Under the pieces are notes generated by a model. That model saw only the letters and a list, made by a program, of their open reading frames with translations. It was not told where the DNA came from and searched no databases. Source: an uncultured Aquabacterium sp. (GTDB lineage: Bacteria > Pseudomonadota > Gammaproteobacteria > Burkholderiales > Burkholderiaceae_C). Taken from it: a stretch of DNA of 64,000 bases. Of this stretch, positions 7,876-17,139 are shown in pieces. How positions within the stretch are numbered: the first letter of the stretch is position 1; every line of letters begins with the position of its first letter. The DNA lies in NCBI RefSeq assembly GCF_913773725.1, contig NZ_CAJYGK010000034.1, positions 111,460 through 175,459 of the forward strand, in the 5' to 3' direction. The position numbers and the translations under genes are program-made.

Positions 7876-9738
7876 TCAGGCCTGCGGCTTCCACACCTGG
7901 CCAATCGAGACGCTCTTGAGCTTCTTCTGACGGCCGTACCAGAGGTTGACCAGGCCTCGCGAGAAGAAGACGGCCGAGAACATCGAGGTCAGGATGCCCA
8001 GGCAGTGCACCACGGCAAAGCCCTTGACCGGGCCCGAGCCGAAGGCCAGCAGGGCCAGCCCGGCGATCAGCGTGGTCACGTTCGAGTCGAGGATGGTCGC
8101 CCAGGCGTGCTCGTAGCCGGCGTGGATGGCCGTCTGCGGGGCCGAACCGTTGCGCAACTCTTCGCGCACACGCTCGTTGATGAGCACGTTCGAGTCGATG
8201 GCCATGCCCAGCGTCAGGGCGATCGCGGCGATGCCGGGCAGCGTCAGCGTGGCCTGCAGCATCGACAGCACGGCCACCAGCAGCAGCAGGTTGACGGCCA
8301 GCGCCAGCGTCGAGAACACGCCGAACAGCTGGTAGTACAGCATCATGAACACCGCGATGGCGCCAAAGCCGTAGACCAGGCTCTTGAAGCCCATCTCGAT
8401 GTTCTCGGCGCCCAGGCTGGGACCGACGGTGCGCTCTTCGATGATTTCCATCGGTGCGGCCAGCGAGCCGGCGCGCAGCAGCAGCGCGGTGTCGGCGGCT
8501 TCTTCCGAGGTCATGCGCCCCGAAATCTGCACGCGGCCACCGCCGATCTCGCCGCGGATCACCGGTGCGGTCACGACCTCGCCCTTGCCCTTTTCGAACA
8601 GCAGGATGGCCATGCGCTTGCCGACGTTCTCACGGGTCACATCCTTGAAGATGCGCGCGCCACGGGCGTCCAGCGTCAGGTGCACGGCGGCCTCGTGGTT
8701 CTCGTCGAAGCCGGGCTGGGCGTCGGTCAGGTTGTCACCCGTCAGCACCACCTGGCGCTTGACGATCAGCGGCACGCCGCCGCGCTCCAGATAGCGCTCG
8801 GTGCCGAAGGGCACGGGGCCGCCGGCCAGCGCCGCCTGAGCCTCGGTGCTGTCGTCGACCATGCGCACTTCCAGCGTGGCGGTGCGGCCGATGATGTCCT
8901 TGGCCTTGGCGGTGTCCTGCACGCCCGGCAGCTGCACGACCACGCGGTCGATGCCCTGCTGCTGGATGACGGGCTCGGCCACGCCGAGTTCGTTGATCCG
9001 GTTGTGCAGCGTGGTGATGTTCTGCTTGAGCGCCTGGTCCTGGATGGCGCGGGCGCTCGCCGGGTTCAGGGTGCCGACCAGCGTGAGGTCACCGGAGCCG
9101 CCGGTGTCGGTGGCGTCGCGCCACACCAGGTCGGCCAGGCGGTCGGTCAGCACCGGGCGGGCGGCATTGCGGGCGGCCTCGTCTCGGAAGCGCACGATCA
9201 GGCTGTCGCCCTCGCGCCGGATGCCGCTGTGGCGCACGTCCTTGTCACGCAGCAGCGTGCGGATGTCGACCGTCAGCCCATCGAGCTTCTGCGTGATGGC
9301 GGCCTTCATGTCGACCTGCATCAGGAAGTGGACACCGCCGCGCAGGTCCAGCCCCAGGAACATCGGGTTGGCGTGCAGGCTGCGCAGCCACTGGGGCGAG
9401 CGCGACACCAGGTTGAGCGCCACGATGTAGCTCGGGTCGGCGGGATCGGGGTTGACGGCCCGCGCGATGACGTCGCGCGCCTTGATCTGGGTGTCGGTGC
9501 TGTCGAAGCGGGCGCGCACGGAGTTGCCGTCGAACTCCACGAAATCGGCCTTGAGGCCCGCTTGCTGCAGCGCGGCTTCGACGCGCGCCACGGCGCTGCT
9601 GTCGAGCTTGAGGGTGGCCTTGCCGCTGGACAGCTGCACGGCGGGTGCTTCACCGAAGAAGTTCGGCAAGGTGTAGATCAGGCCGATCAGCAGCGCTGCG
9701 GCGATGATCAGGTACTTCCACAGGGGATAGCGGTTCAT
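7876..9738 (-). CDS. secD: Protein translocase subunit SecD
   Basis: This 620-residue protein has an N-terminal membrane helix, a large periplasmic region (about 35-440) containing the DLRGGVHFLMQVD motif, and five C-terminal membrane helices including GMAIDSNVLINERVREEL. Length and motif order match full SecD. It partners with SecF and YajC in proton-driven post-translocation. SD sequence GAGGA lies just before ATG 9738. yajC lies 54 nt upstream and secF 27 nt downstream, giving the usual yajC-secD-secF order. Confidence 0.98.
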   Translation of the reverse strand: MNRYPLWKYLIIAAALLIGLIYTLPNFFGEAPAVQLSSGKATLKLDSSAVARVEAALQQAGLKADFVEFDGNSVRARFDSTDTQIKARDVIARAVNPDPADPSYIVALNLVSRSPQWLRSLHANPMFLGLDLRGGVHFLMQVDMKAAITQKLDGLTVDIRTLLRDKDVRHSGIRREGDSLIVRFRDEAARNAARPVLTDRLADLVWRDATDTGGSGDLTLVGTLNPASARAIQDQALKQNITTLHNRINELGVAEPVIQQQGIDRVVVQLPGVQDTAKAKDIIGRTATLEVRMVDDSTEAQAALAGGPVPFGTERYLERGGVPLIVKRQVVLTGDNLTDAQPGFDENHEAAVHLTLDARGARIFKDVTRENVGKRMAILLFEKGKGEVVTAPVIRGEIGGGRVQISGRMTSEEAADTALLLRAGSLAAPMEIIEERTVGPSLGAENIEMGFKSLVYGFGAIAVFMMLYYQLFGVFSTLALAVNLLLLVAVLSMLQATLTLPGIAAIALTLGMAIDSNVLINERVREELRNGSAPQTAIHAGYEHAWATILDSNVTTLIAGLALLAFGSGPVKGFAVVHCLGILTSMFSAVFFSRGLVNLWYGRQKKLKSVSIGQVWKPQA

Positions 9739-9792
9739 GAGGTCCTCGACGGCAGGACAGCAGCTGCGGCCGGCCGGCCGCAGCGGATGCGT

Positions 9793-10116
9793 TTACTTGA
9801 TCGTGCCCTTGGGCAGCACTTGCACGATGGCCACGCGCTGCACCTGCAGCTCGACGCCGTTGGCCACGTCCAGGTGCACGAAGGTGTCGCCCAGCTTGCT
9901 GATCTTGCCGATCACGCCGCCTTGCGTGACGACCTCGTCGCCCTTGGAGAGCGCTTCCAGCATGGCCTTCATCTCCTTCTGGCGCTTCATCTGCGGGCGG
10001 ATCATGACGAAGTACAGGACGACGAACATGAGGACGAGCGGCAGCATGCTCATCAGGCCACCGGTGGCGCCAGCGACAGGGGCCGCGGCTTGGGCGTAGG
10101 CTTCGGAAATCAACAC
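9793..10116 (-). CDS. yajC: Preprotein translocase subunit YajC
   Basis: A 107-residue single-pass membrane protein: a short Ala-rich N-terminus, one hydrophobic helix (about 22-40) ending in the diagnostic FVMIRPQMKRQKE, then a small cytosolic domain with GDEVVTQGGVIGKI. It belongs to the SecDF-YajC accessory complex. The start is GTG at 10116, supported by AAGGAA eight bases upstream. In many relatives tgt precedes this gene; here DUF493 and dacC do. Confidence 0.96.
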   Translation of the reverse strand: MLISEAYAQAAAPVAGATGGLMSMLPLVLMFVVLYFVMIRPQMKRQKEMKAMLEALSKGDEVVTQGGVIGKISKLGDTFVHLDVANGVELQVQRVAIVQVLPKGTIK

Positions 10117-10213
10117 GGTCAGGTTCCTTCAGACAAAGGGCCGAGGCGCCACCCCGAGGGCTGACGCACCGGCCGTTGAACGGGGCATTGTATGCGGCGG
10201 CTTGCGACCGCTT

Positions 10214-10525
10214 TCAGAGCACGTACTTGACCAGGGGATGGCCGGTCAGTGCGCGGTACAGGTTGTCCAGCTGGGTGCGGCTGGTGGCCGTGACGATCAC
10301 GGTCAGGCCGAGGTACTTGCCGGAGCTGCTGGGCCGGCGCTCCAGCGTGTGCGCCTGGAAGGAGGGGTCGTGCTCGGTGGCGATGGCGACGATCGCCTCG
10401 ACAAAGGCCTCCTCGTACACACCCATCACCTTGATGGGGAAGGGGCACGGGTACTGGATCAGCGAGTCTTCCGGCGGAATGCGCGGGTTCACGGGGGTGT
10501 GATCGGGTGGGGTGGCGGAGGCCAT
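10214..10525 (-). CDS. ybeD: DUF493 (YbeD) family protein
   Basis: A 103-residue small cytosolic protein of the YbeD/DUF493 family, an ACT-like fold of uncertain function. Diagnostic sequence includes YPCPFPIKVMG and the C-terminal LYRALTGHPLVKYVL. It sits directly after the DacC-like gene, as ybeD follows dacA in Escherichia coli, but the usual next gene, lipB, is absent and yajC follows instead. Start ATG 10525. Confidence 0.88.
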   Translation of the reverse strand: MASATPPDHTPVNPRIPPEDSLIQYPCPFPIKVMGVYEEAFVEAIVAIATEHDPSFQAHTLERRPSSSGKYLGLTVIVTATSRTQLDNLYRALTGHPLVKYVL

Positions 10526-10583
10526 GTCAGCGTCCTTTCAGCAGGAAAACGGAGAAAACGAGCGGCGCCGGACGGCGTCAGGC

Positions 10584-11870
10584 TCACTGGATGCCGAGGC
10601 GGATGGCGTCCCAGAGCCGACCGAGCCAGCCGGCGGACGGCACCTCGTCCAGCGCCAGCAAGGGCAGATCCTGCCAGTGCTGCGCCCCGAGGCTGACGCG
10701 CAGGCGGGCGACCGTCTGACCGCGCCGCAGCGGCGCCATCAGCGGCTCCTGGCGCACGACGCTGGTCTGCAGCCGTGCCCCCTGCCCGCGCGGCACCACG
10801 ACCGCGATGGGCACCGGACGGCCCAGGCGCACGGTGCGGTCACGGCCCTTCCAGACCTGGGCCGTGGCCACGGCCTGGTTGGCCTCGAACAGCCGCACCA
10901 GATCGAAGGCACTGTACCCCCAGTTGAGAAGCTTCTGGGTCTCGTTGGCGCGGGCCTCGGGCGAGGCTGCCCCCAGCGTCACGGCAATCAGCCGCCGCTC
11001 GACGCCCCCGCTGGTGCGGCGGGCCGTGGCCACCATGCCATAGCCGGCGGCCTCGGTGTAGCCGGTCTGCAGGCCGTCCACCGTGGGATCCCGGAACAGC
11101 AGCAGGTTGCGGCTGGGTTGCGCCACGCCGGCCACAGTGGCCTGCTGCAGCGCATACAGCTTGAGGGCGTCGGGGAAGTCGGTCACCAGGCGGGCGGCGA
11201 TCAGCGACAGGTCGCGCGCCGTGCTGCGGTGGCCGCTGGCCGACAGCCCCTCCGGGTTGCGGAAGCGGGTGGCCTGCAGCCCGAAGACCTCGGCCTGCCG
11301 GTTCATGCGCTCGACGAAGGCCTCGACCGATCCGGCCAGTCCCTCGGCCAGGGCCACCGTGGCGTCGTTGGCGTTGTGCACCACCATGCCGCGCAGCAGT
11401 TCATCGACCCGCACGCTGCTGCCGGCTTTCAGGAACGAGCGCGCGGACCCGGCCATGCCCGCCTTCCAGGCCAGCTCGGACACGGGCAGCGTCTGTTCCG
11501 GCCGGAGCTTGCCGTCGCGCAGCGCCTCGAACACCAGCCAGGCGCTCATCAGCTTGGTCAGCGAGGCTGGCTCCACCGAGAGGTCGGCCTGCCGGGCGGC
11601 CAGGGTCTGGCGGCTGGCGAGGTCCTGCAGGATGAAGGCGCGGGCGGCCACCTCGGGCGGCTGCGGCATGGCGGCCAGCGGCTCGATGAAGAACGGCCCG
11701 GCCTCGTTGCCCGCCGGCGCGGCGTGCGCGGGAACGACGCACCCCAGCAGCGTCAGGCAGGCTGCGGCCGTCAGCACCTGTCGCCGGGTCGGGTGCGTGG
11801 ACCTCCTGGCGTCAGGGGCCGGCATCACGGACGCGTGCGGCATCGGGCGAGAACAGAACGGGGAAGGCAT
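10584..11870 (-). CDS. dacC: DacC-like D-alanyl-D-alanine carboxypeptidase with altered SxN and KTG motifs
   Basis: A 428-residue protein of the penicillin-binding protein 5/6 (S11) family, normally trimming the terminal D-Ala of peptidoglycan in the periplasm. The N-terminus has TRRQVL followed by a hydrophobic stretch, a possible Tat signal, with possible cleavage after AHA. The nucleophile motif SLTK (103-106) is intact. The second motif, normally SxN, reads NAN (166-168), and the third, normally KTG, reads QTG (268-270); the codons on the minus strand are unambiguous. The C-terminal beta domain and tail are present. Reduced carboxypeptidase activity or a different substrate is possible. 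The start is uncertain: ATGs at 11894, 11870, 11843 and 11825 are in frame and none has a strong SD. Confidence 0.88.
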   Translation of the reverse strand: MPSPFCSRPMPHASVMPAPDARRSTHPTRRQVLTAAACLTLLGCVVPAHAAPAGNEAGPFFIEPLAAMPQPPEVAARAFILQDLASRQTLAARQADLSVEPASLTKLMSAWLVFEALRDGKLRPEQTLPVSELAWKAGMAGSARSFLKAGSSVRVDELLRGMVVHNANDATVALAEGLAGSVEAFVERMNRQAEVFGLQATRFRNPEGLSASGHRSTARDLSLIAARLVTDFPDALKLYALQQATVAGVAQPSRNLLLFRDPTVDGLQTGYTEAAGYGMVATARRTSGGVERRLIAVTLGAASPEARANETQKLLNWGYSAFDLVRLFEANQAVATAQVWKGRDRTVRLGRPVPIAVVVPRGQGARLQTSVVRQEPLMAPLRRGQTVARLRVSLGAQHWQDLPLLALDEVPSAGWLGRLWDAIRLGIQ

Positions 11871-11874
11871 CACG

Positions 11875-12534
11875 TCAGCCCGTGACCCCGGCACGCAGGT
11901 GCCGGCGCACCAGCTCGCGCAGACGCGGCAACTGCCCGTGGAAGAAGTGGCCGGTACCCGGTACCACGGTGACCGGCAGGCCCTGCGGGCGGGCCCAGTC
12001 CAGGATGCTGGTCAGCGGCACGACGTCGTCCTGCTCGCCCTCGACCACCAGGGTGTGGGCCGGCACGGCTGGCACATCGAAGCGCGAGGTGGCCGGGCTG
12101 ACGAGCACCAGCCCAGCCGGTCGCACGGCCTGGGGATCGGCGTCGGCAGCCTCGGCCAGGCGCGCGTGGGTGCGGGCCGCCACGAAGCCGCCGAACGAGA
12201 AGCCGGCCAGCGCCAGCGGCCGCCCTTGCACGGCCGGGTCGGCGAGGTGGTGGGCGATCACGGCCTGCATGTCGTCGCTTTCACCTCGTCCTTCATCCCA
12301 GGCGCCCTCGGAGTGTCCGACGCCACGGAAGTTGAACCGCACGGCGCGCCAGCCCTCCAGCACGAAGGCGCGCACCAGGGTGTGCACAACCTTGTTGTCC
12401 ATGGTGCCGCCCATCAGCGGATGCGGGTGGGCCACGACGACGAGCCCGACGGGTGCGTGGGTCGGCTCTTCGACCACCACCTCGAGCAAGCCCGCCGGGC
12501 CCTCGATCGTCTGCGATGCGGGACGTCCGATCAT
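11875..12534 (-). CDS. Alpha/beta hydrolase (dienelactone hydrolase-like)
   Basis: This 219-residue cytosolic serine hydrolase has the nucleophile elbow GFSFGG, an acidic residue in VEGEQDDVVP and the histidine in GTGHFFHG, a complete triad in the usual order. The N-terminal VVAHPHPLMGGTMDNKVV and RFNFRGVGHSEG are typical of a compact family (Tex30/KANL3-like) widespread in Proteobacteria, whose substrates are unknown. It lies between the ferredoxin gene (12 nt) and dacC on the same strand. Start ATG 12534. Confidence 0.88.
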   Translation of the reverse strand: MIGRPASQTIEGPAGLLEVVVEEPTHAPVGLVVVAHPHPLMGGTMDNKVVHTLVRAFVLEGWRAVRFNFRGVGHSEGAWDEGRGESDDMQAVIAHHLADPAVQGRPLALAGFSFGGFVAARTHARLAEAADADPQAVRPAGLVLVSPATSRFDVPAVPAHTLVVEGEQDDVVPLTSILDWARPQGLPVTVVPGTGHFFHGQLPRLRELVRRHLRAGVTG

Positions 12535-12546
12535 CGGCGCGCCTCC

Positions 12547-12873
12547 TCAGCGACCGACGGACGGCGGCAGGACCAGGCGCTCGACGACCTCGCCCTTGGC
12601 CAGGTGCCGGTCGACGATCTCGTCGATGTCGCTCTTGTCGACAAAGGTGTACCAGGTGCCTTCGGGGTAGACCACGGCCACGGGACCGCCGGCGCAACGA
12701 TCAAGGCAGCCAGCCTTGTTCACGCGAACCTGGCCCGGACCGGCCAGCCCGGCGTCCTTGACGCGGGCCTTGCAGTGGTCGAACCCTTCCTTCGCATTGT
12801 GGTCGGCACAGCAGTCCTCCCCGTTGATGCGCTGGTTCAGGCAGAAAAAGATGTGGCGCTGGTAATAGCTCAT
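12547..12873 (-). CDS. Thioredoxin-like [2Fe-2S] ferredoxin
   Basis: A 108-residue ferredoxin of the thioredoxin-fold type. Cysteines at 11, 21/22, 56 and 60 fit the pattern of the Aquifex/Azotobacter family that binds one [2Fe-2S] cluster, and GCLDRCAGGP is diagnostic. It should carry electrons, but its partner is unknown. I use ATG 12873 (MSYYQRHIFF) because the longer frame runs back into the VanZ-like gene. The preceding gene ends 11 nt upstream and the hydrolase starts 12 nt downstream, so these are one transcription unit. Confidence 0.9.
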   Translation of the reverse strand: MSYYQRHIFFCLNQRINGEDCCADHNAKEGFDHCKARVKDAGLAGPGQVRVNKAGCLDRCAGGPVAVVYPEGTWYTFVDKSDIDEIVDRHLAKGEVVERLVLPPSVGR

Positions 12874-12883
12874 GCCCGGCATT

Positions 12884-14044
12884 CTAGGCATTGGAGCCGG
12901 CCTGGGCCGACGCGTGGGCTCTCGGTTCGCGGTGCACGATGCGCGCCACCAGCCACACCAGGGCAGCATACGGCCACAGCAGCCCGATCCACCGCGACAG
13001 GCCGTGGAAACGGATGAAGCGCCCCTGCTCCCACGCGGCCAGCGTGGCGGCGTAGTAGGGGTCGGTCGGTGCGAGGTGGATCATCACCACCAGCGCCAGC
13101 GTGGCCCCCAGGCCCAGCCAGGCGCACAGCGACCGGCTCAACCCCATCAGGGCCACTGCCCCGAGGGCGCCCAGCATCAGGCCGACCACCGTCGGCGTCG
13201 TCAGCCAGGTCAGCGCGTGCACCGGCGCGAAGTTCAGCGCCGACGCCAGGGTCGTGACCCCGACTCCCACCAGCACCGCACCGCTGAGCAGCACCAGCCG
13301 CAAACGACGCGGCCGCGCCATCGCACAGGCCACGCACATCGGCATGAGCAGGCCAGCCGCCACCGTCAGCGACTCGAGCAGGGCCGGCCAGCTTCCGGCG
13401 AGCAGCGCCCCCGTTCCCGCCCACAGGCTGAGCGGGTCATCGGGCAGCAGCCAGCGCTGCAGGGGCGTGTGCGCCGTCCACTCGACCAGCAGCACACGCA
13501 GATGCGGCCACAGCTGGCCCTGGCCCAAAGGCAGCGGTGGCGGAAACAGCAGCCCCAGTGGCCAGACCCAGAGCAGGGCCAGCCCGTGTCCTGCCTGCGG
13601 GATGAACCACCGCTCGCGCACGGTGTGCCACAGGTCGATGAGGCCGAGTGCGTGCATCGTCACGGCGGCCAGGGCACCCCAGGCGACGCCCAGGGTGTTG
13701 AGCACCCAGTCGGTGACGGAGGGTACACGTCCGGGCAGCGTGTACTGGATCAGCTCGAGCGTGTAGGACAGCCCGGTGCCGGTCAGCACCGTCGCCAGCG
13801 CCGCCACGGGCACCGAGCGGCCCGAGCGCAGATGGGCCACGCACAAGATGGCGCCCAGCGGAAGGTAGCCCACCAGGTTGCTGGCCAGGTCACCGGAAAA
13901 CTCACGATGCAGCTTGGGCAGCATCCAGCTGAAGGCCTGCCGCTCGGGCCACTGCCAGCCGCTGAGCGGATAGAGCGTGGCATAGACGATCAACGCCATG
14001 GCGAGCCAGCTCAGAGGCCAGGCCGCGCTGCGGTGGGAGCTCAT
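12884..14044 (-). CDS. VanZ-like family membrane protein
   Basis: A 386-residue polytopic membrane protein. The first half matches the VanZ-like family, with YPLSGWQWP, the SNLVGYLPLG segment and LELIQYTLPGRVPSVTDWVLN; the second half adds about six further hydrophobic helices. VanZ itself gives low-level teicoplanin resistance, but most members, including this one, have no known role. It is co-directional between hemJ (29 nt upstream) and the ferredoxin gene. Start ATG 14044, stop TAG. Confidence 0.82.
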   Translation of the reverse strand: MSSHRSAAWPLSWLAMALIVYATLYPLSGWQWPERQAFSWMLPKLHREFSGDLASNLVGYLPLGAILCVAHLRSGRSVPVAALATVLTGTGLSYTLELIQYTLPGRVPSVTDWVLNTLGVAWGALAAVTMHALGLIDLWHTVRERWFIPQAGHGLALLWVWPLGLLFPPPLPLGQGQLWPHLRVLLVEWTAHTPLQRWLLPDDPLSLWAGTGALLAGSWPALLESLTVAAGLLMPMCVACAMARPRRLRLVLLSGAVLVGVGVTTLASALNFAPVHALTWLTTPTVVGLMLGALGAVALMGLSRSLCAWLGLGATLALVVMIHLAPTDPYYAATLAAWEQGRFIRFHGLSRWIGLLWPYAALVWLVARIVHREPRAHASAQAGSNA

Positions 14045-14073
14045 CCCGACCCCTCATTCGCCCCGGTGCGGAG

Positions 14074-14520
14074 TCAGCCCACCGTGGGCTTGAGCACGAC
14101 CAGGATCACGATGGCGGCAAACAGCAGCACCGACACCTCGTTGAAGACGCGGAACCAGCGGTGGCTGCGCCGGTTGTGCAGGGCCTCGAAATCACGCAGC
14201 AGGCGCTTGCAGTAGTGGTGGTAGCCGATCGTGAGCACGACCAGCGTGAGCTTGATGTGCAACCAGATCTGACCCGGCCCCTTGCCCACACCGAAGTACA
14301 GCCACAGCAGCAGGCCCAGCACGACGGCTGGGATCATCAGGATGGTGGCGAAGCGGTAGAGCTTGCGGGCCATCACGAGCAGGCGCTCGCGCTCGGCGTG
14401 GCTGTCGGACGGCACCATGGCCAGGTTCACGAACAGCCTGGGCAGGTAGAACAGGCCGGCAAACCAGCTGGCCACGAAGATGATGTGCAGGGCCTTGACC
14501 CAGAGGTAGGGGTTGCTCAT
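14074..14520 (-). CDS. hemJ: Protoporphyrinogen IX oxidase HemJ
   Basis: This 148-residue membrane protein has four hydrophobic helices and matches the HemJ (UPF0093) family: LWVKALHIIFVASWFAGLFY at the start, with the conserved haem-ligand histidine, and IWLHIKL in the third helix with the conserved lysine. HemJ oxidises protoporphyrinogen IX to protoporphyrin IX in many bacteria lacking HemG/HemY. The older general label is CopD-like membrane protein. Its position beside hemB, an earlier step in the same pathway, supports the call. Start ATG 14520. Confidence 0.9.
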   Translation of the reverse strand: MSNPYLWVKALHIIFVASWFAGLFYLPRLFVNLAMVPSDSHAERERLLVMARKLYRFATILMIPAVVLGLLLWLYFGVGKGPGQIWLHIKLTLVVLTIGYHHYCKRLLRDFEALHNRRSHRWFRVFNEVSVLLFAAIVILVVLKPTVG

Positions 14521-14611
14521 GCCTTCGATTATGAACAGCCCTCAGGCACACAGTGCAGCATCAGGGTGAAGGCGCAGTGTGGTCAGCGAGGCACAGCGAA
14601 ACGGCTCGCCA

Positions 14612-14727
14612 GAAAAAAAAGAGCCCCGGCGCATGCCGGGGCTTTCAAGCCTTAACGCTGTCATCACGGTAAGGCACCTGCTCAGGGAGGAAAAGCAGGG
14701 AATGACAACCTTGCGGCGTATCATTCG
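14612..14727 (-). ncRNA. Candidate small RNA opposite hemB with an anti-Shine-Dalgarno loop (anti-hemB-like)
   Basis: A complete sRNA gene is visible on the minus strand: promoter at 14762-14734, predicted start near 14727 and an intrinsic terminator ending at about 14612, giving about 116 nt. The body folds as an outer 6-bp stem (14702-14707 with 14659-14664) around a 6-bp hairpin (14694-14699 with 14677-14682) whose 11-nt loop reads TTTCCTCCCTG, containing the anti-SD core CCTCC. Location and orientation match what I recall of the Rfam anti-hemB family of Betaproteobacteria; this was not checked. An overlapping 71-residue open frame has no family resemblance. It fills the 325-nt gap between hemJ and hemB. 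Confidence 0.75.
14613..14643 (-). terminator. Intrinsic terminator of the candidate sRNA
   Basis: Nine-base-pair stem (14635-14643 with 14622-14630), 4-nt loop, then on the minus strand T-C followed by a run of eight T (complement of 14613-14620). A strong Rho-independent terminator for leftward transcription. Confidence 0.88.
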
Positions 14728-14733
14728 GGGTCC

Positions 14734-14762
14734 ATTATAGGGGGACCACAGCGCCATGTCTT
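14734..14762 (-). promoter_or_regulatory. Sigma-70-type promoter of the candidate sRNA
   Basis: Minus strand: -35 AAGACA (14762-14757), 17-nt spacer, perfect -10 TATAAT (14739-14734). Predicted start is about seven bases on, near 14727. It is the best sigma-70 match I noticed in this window. Confidence 0.75.
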
Positions 14763-14797
14763 CTGCGCATGTCCGAAAAACCCCTGAGGCGAGCTGA

Positions 14798-15847
<1,050 letters not shown>

Positions 15848-15867
15848 TCCGGACCGAAGGGGGGCCT

Positions 15868-17118
15868 GTGCGCTTTTTCCTGATCAACGAGCATTTCACC
15901 GAGTTGCCTGACTGGCCAGCCACGCTGCCGGCCCACGGCTTCCTGTGGGTCACCTCGGCCCGACGGGTGTTCGAAGTGAAGCTGCCCGAGGTCCAGCAGC
16001 AGTTGCAGCGCCTGGCCGGCGGCAGCCTGGTCGACCTGCACGTCTCGGACCTGCTGAATCCTCAGCTGCCATCGCAGTACGACTACACCTCGTGGTACGA
16101 CCTGCTGGTGTTCCGGCGCCTGGCCGCCGGTCAGGGGACAGCCCACCTGTTCCTGGACGACGAGCGCGGCACGGCCTCGAGTGCACGCAAGGCGCTGGCC
16201 GCCATCGACACCAGCCCGGTGGGCTTTGCGGTGTTCGACCGCGTGTTGCTGACCGTGCATCCGGCCGACTGCTCGGTGCGCGACTTCTTCGAGACACGGC
16301 TCAGCCAGCTCGGCAGCAACGGCCCGCTGGATGGTGGAGCGGCCCTGGGCAGCGGCCAGGGGGTGCCAGCCGCCGGCCATGCCGAGCCCCGACTGGCGCT
16401 GACTGACGAGGACGCCCACCTCAGCGCCGACGCGGTCATGCCCGACCTCAACGAGGAGGGGCAGGAGGTCCGGATGCCCCGCACCGAAGGCCGGGGACCG
16501 TCGCGGCTGCCGCCCAGCCCCGCCGACCTGATGCTGCGCATCGTCAACCACATGGTCGACAGCTACCTGGATCTGCGGCGCCTGCTGACACGTCAACTGG
16601 GCTACCTGCAGCAGGAGATGCTGCACAACCGCAACCGGTTCCGGAACTGGCAGGCGCTGCTCGAGTCCCGCAACACGCTGCACATGCTGGAAGACACTTG
16701 CGAGGACCAGCGCAGTGCGATCCAGGAATGGCTGGACGCACTGGAGGACTGGCCGATGCCCCAAGACCCGCAGGCCGCGCGCGAGCGCGAGGTGCTGCGG
16801 GTGCGCTCGCGAGACGTGCAGGAGCACATCGAGCGCGTGCTCAGCCATGTACGCCGGCTGGAAAGCTCCTCCGAAAGCGCGGTGCAGATGCACTTCTCGC
16901 TGCAGGGCAGCCGCACCAACGACATCATGCGCACGCTCACCGTGCTGACGGCCATCTTCCTGCCGCTGAACCTGATCACGGGCATCTTCGGCATGAACTT
17001 CGAGGTGCTGCCCCTGATCCACGAGGCCGCAGGCTTCTGGATCGCCATGGGCCTGATGGGCGCCGTGGCCGTCTTTCTGGTGTGGCTGTTCCGCCGTCAG
17101 CGCTACCTCGACAGCTGA
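15868..17118 (+). CDS. corA: CorA-family magnesium/divalent cation transporter
   Basis: This 416-residue protein has the CorA plan: a long soluble N-terminal domain, a helical stalk (about 215-340) and two C-terminal membrane helices. The signature GMN after the first helix (IFGMNFEVLP) is intact, and the tail is positively charged. CorA forms a pentameric channel mainly for Mg2+, sometimes Co2+ or Ni2+. The start is GTG at 15868, supported by the purine-rich GAAGGGGGG just upstream; the much longer open frame upstream is only a shadow of hemB. It probably shares the hemB transcript. Confidence 0.92.
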   Translation: MRFFLINEHFTELPDWPATLPAHGFLWVTSARRVFEVKLPEVQQQLQRLAGGSLVDLHVSDLLNPQLPSQYDYTSWYDLLVFRRLAAGQGTAHLFLDDERGTASSARKALAAIDTSPVGFAVFDRVLLTVHPADCSVRDFFETRLSQLGSNGPLDGGAALGSGQGVPAAGHAEPRLALTDEDAHLSADAVMPDLNEEGQEVRMPRTEGRGPSRLPPSPADLMLRIVNHMVDSYLDLRRLLTRQLGYLQQEMLHNRNRFRNWQALLESRNTLHMLEDTCEDQRSAIQEWLDALEDWPMPQDPQAAREREVLRVRSRDVQEHIERVLSHVRRLESSSESAVQMHFSLQGSRTNDIMRTLTVLTAIFLPLNLITGIFGMNFEVLPLIHEAAGFWIAMGLMGAVAVFLVWLFRRQRYLDS

Positions 17119-17139
17119 GCCAGAGGCAGACCGAGCGGG

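Noticed and set aside
6148..10164. A 1338-codon open frame on the plus strand across secF, secD and yajC
   Set aside because: Its translation is a His/Arg/Gln-rich shadow of well-defined genes on the other strand, with no domain or ribosome binding site.
14612..14727. Identity as 4.5S (SRP) RNA or 6S RNA
   Set aside because: The SRP loop with GGAAG...GCAGCC is absent, and the short two-hairpin fold lacks the long bulged stem of 6S RNA.
14542..14757. A 71-codon open frame over the sRNA
   Set aside because: Its start codon lies upstream of the predicted transcription start and inside the promoter spacer; the frame runs through the terminator hairpin and resembles no protein family I know.
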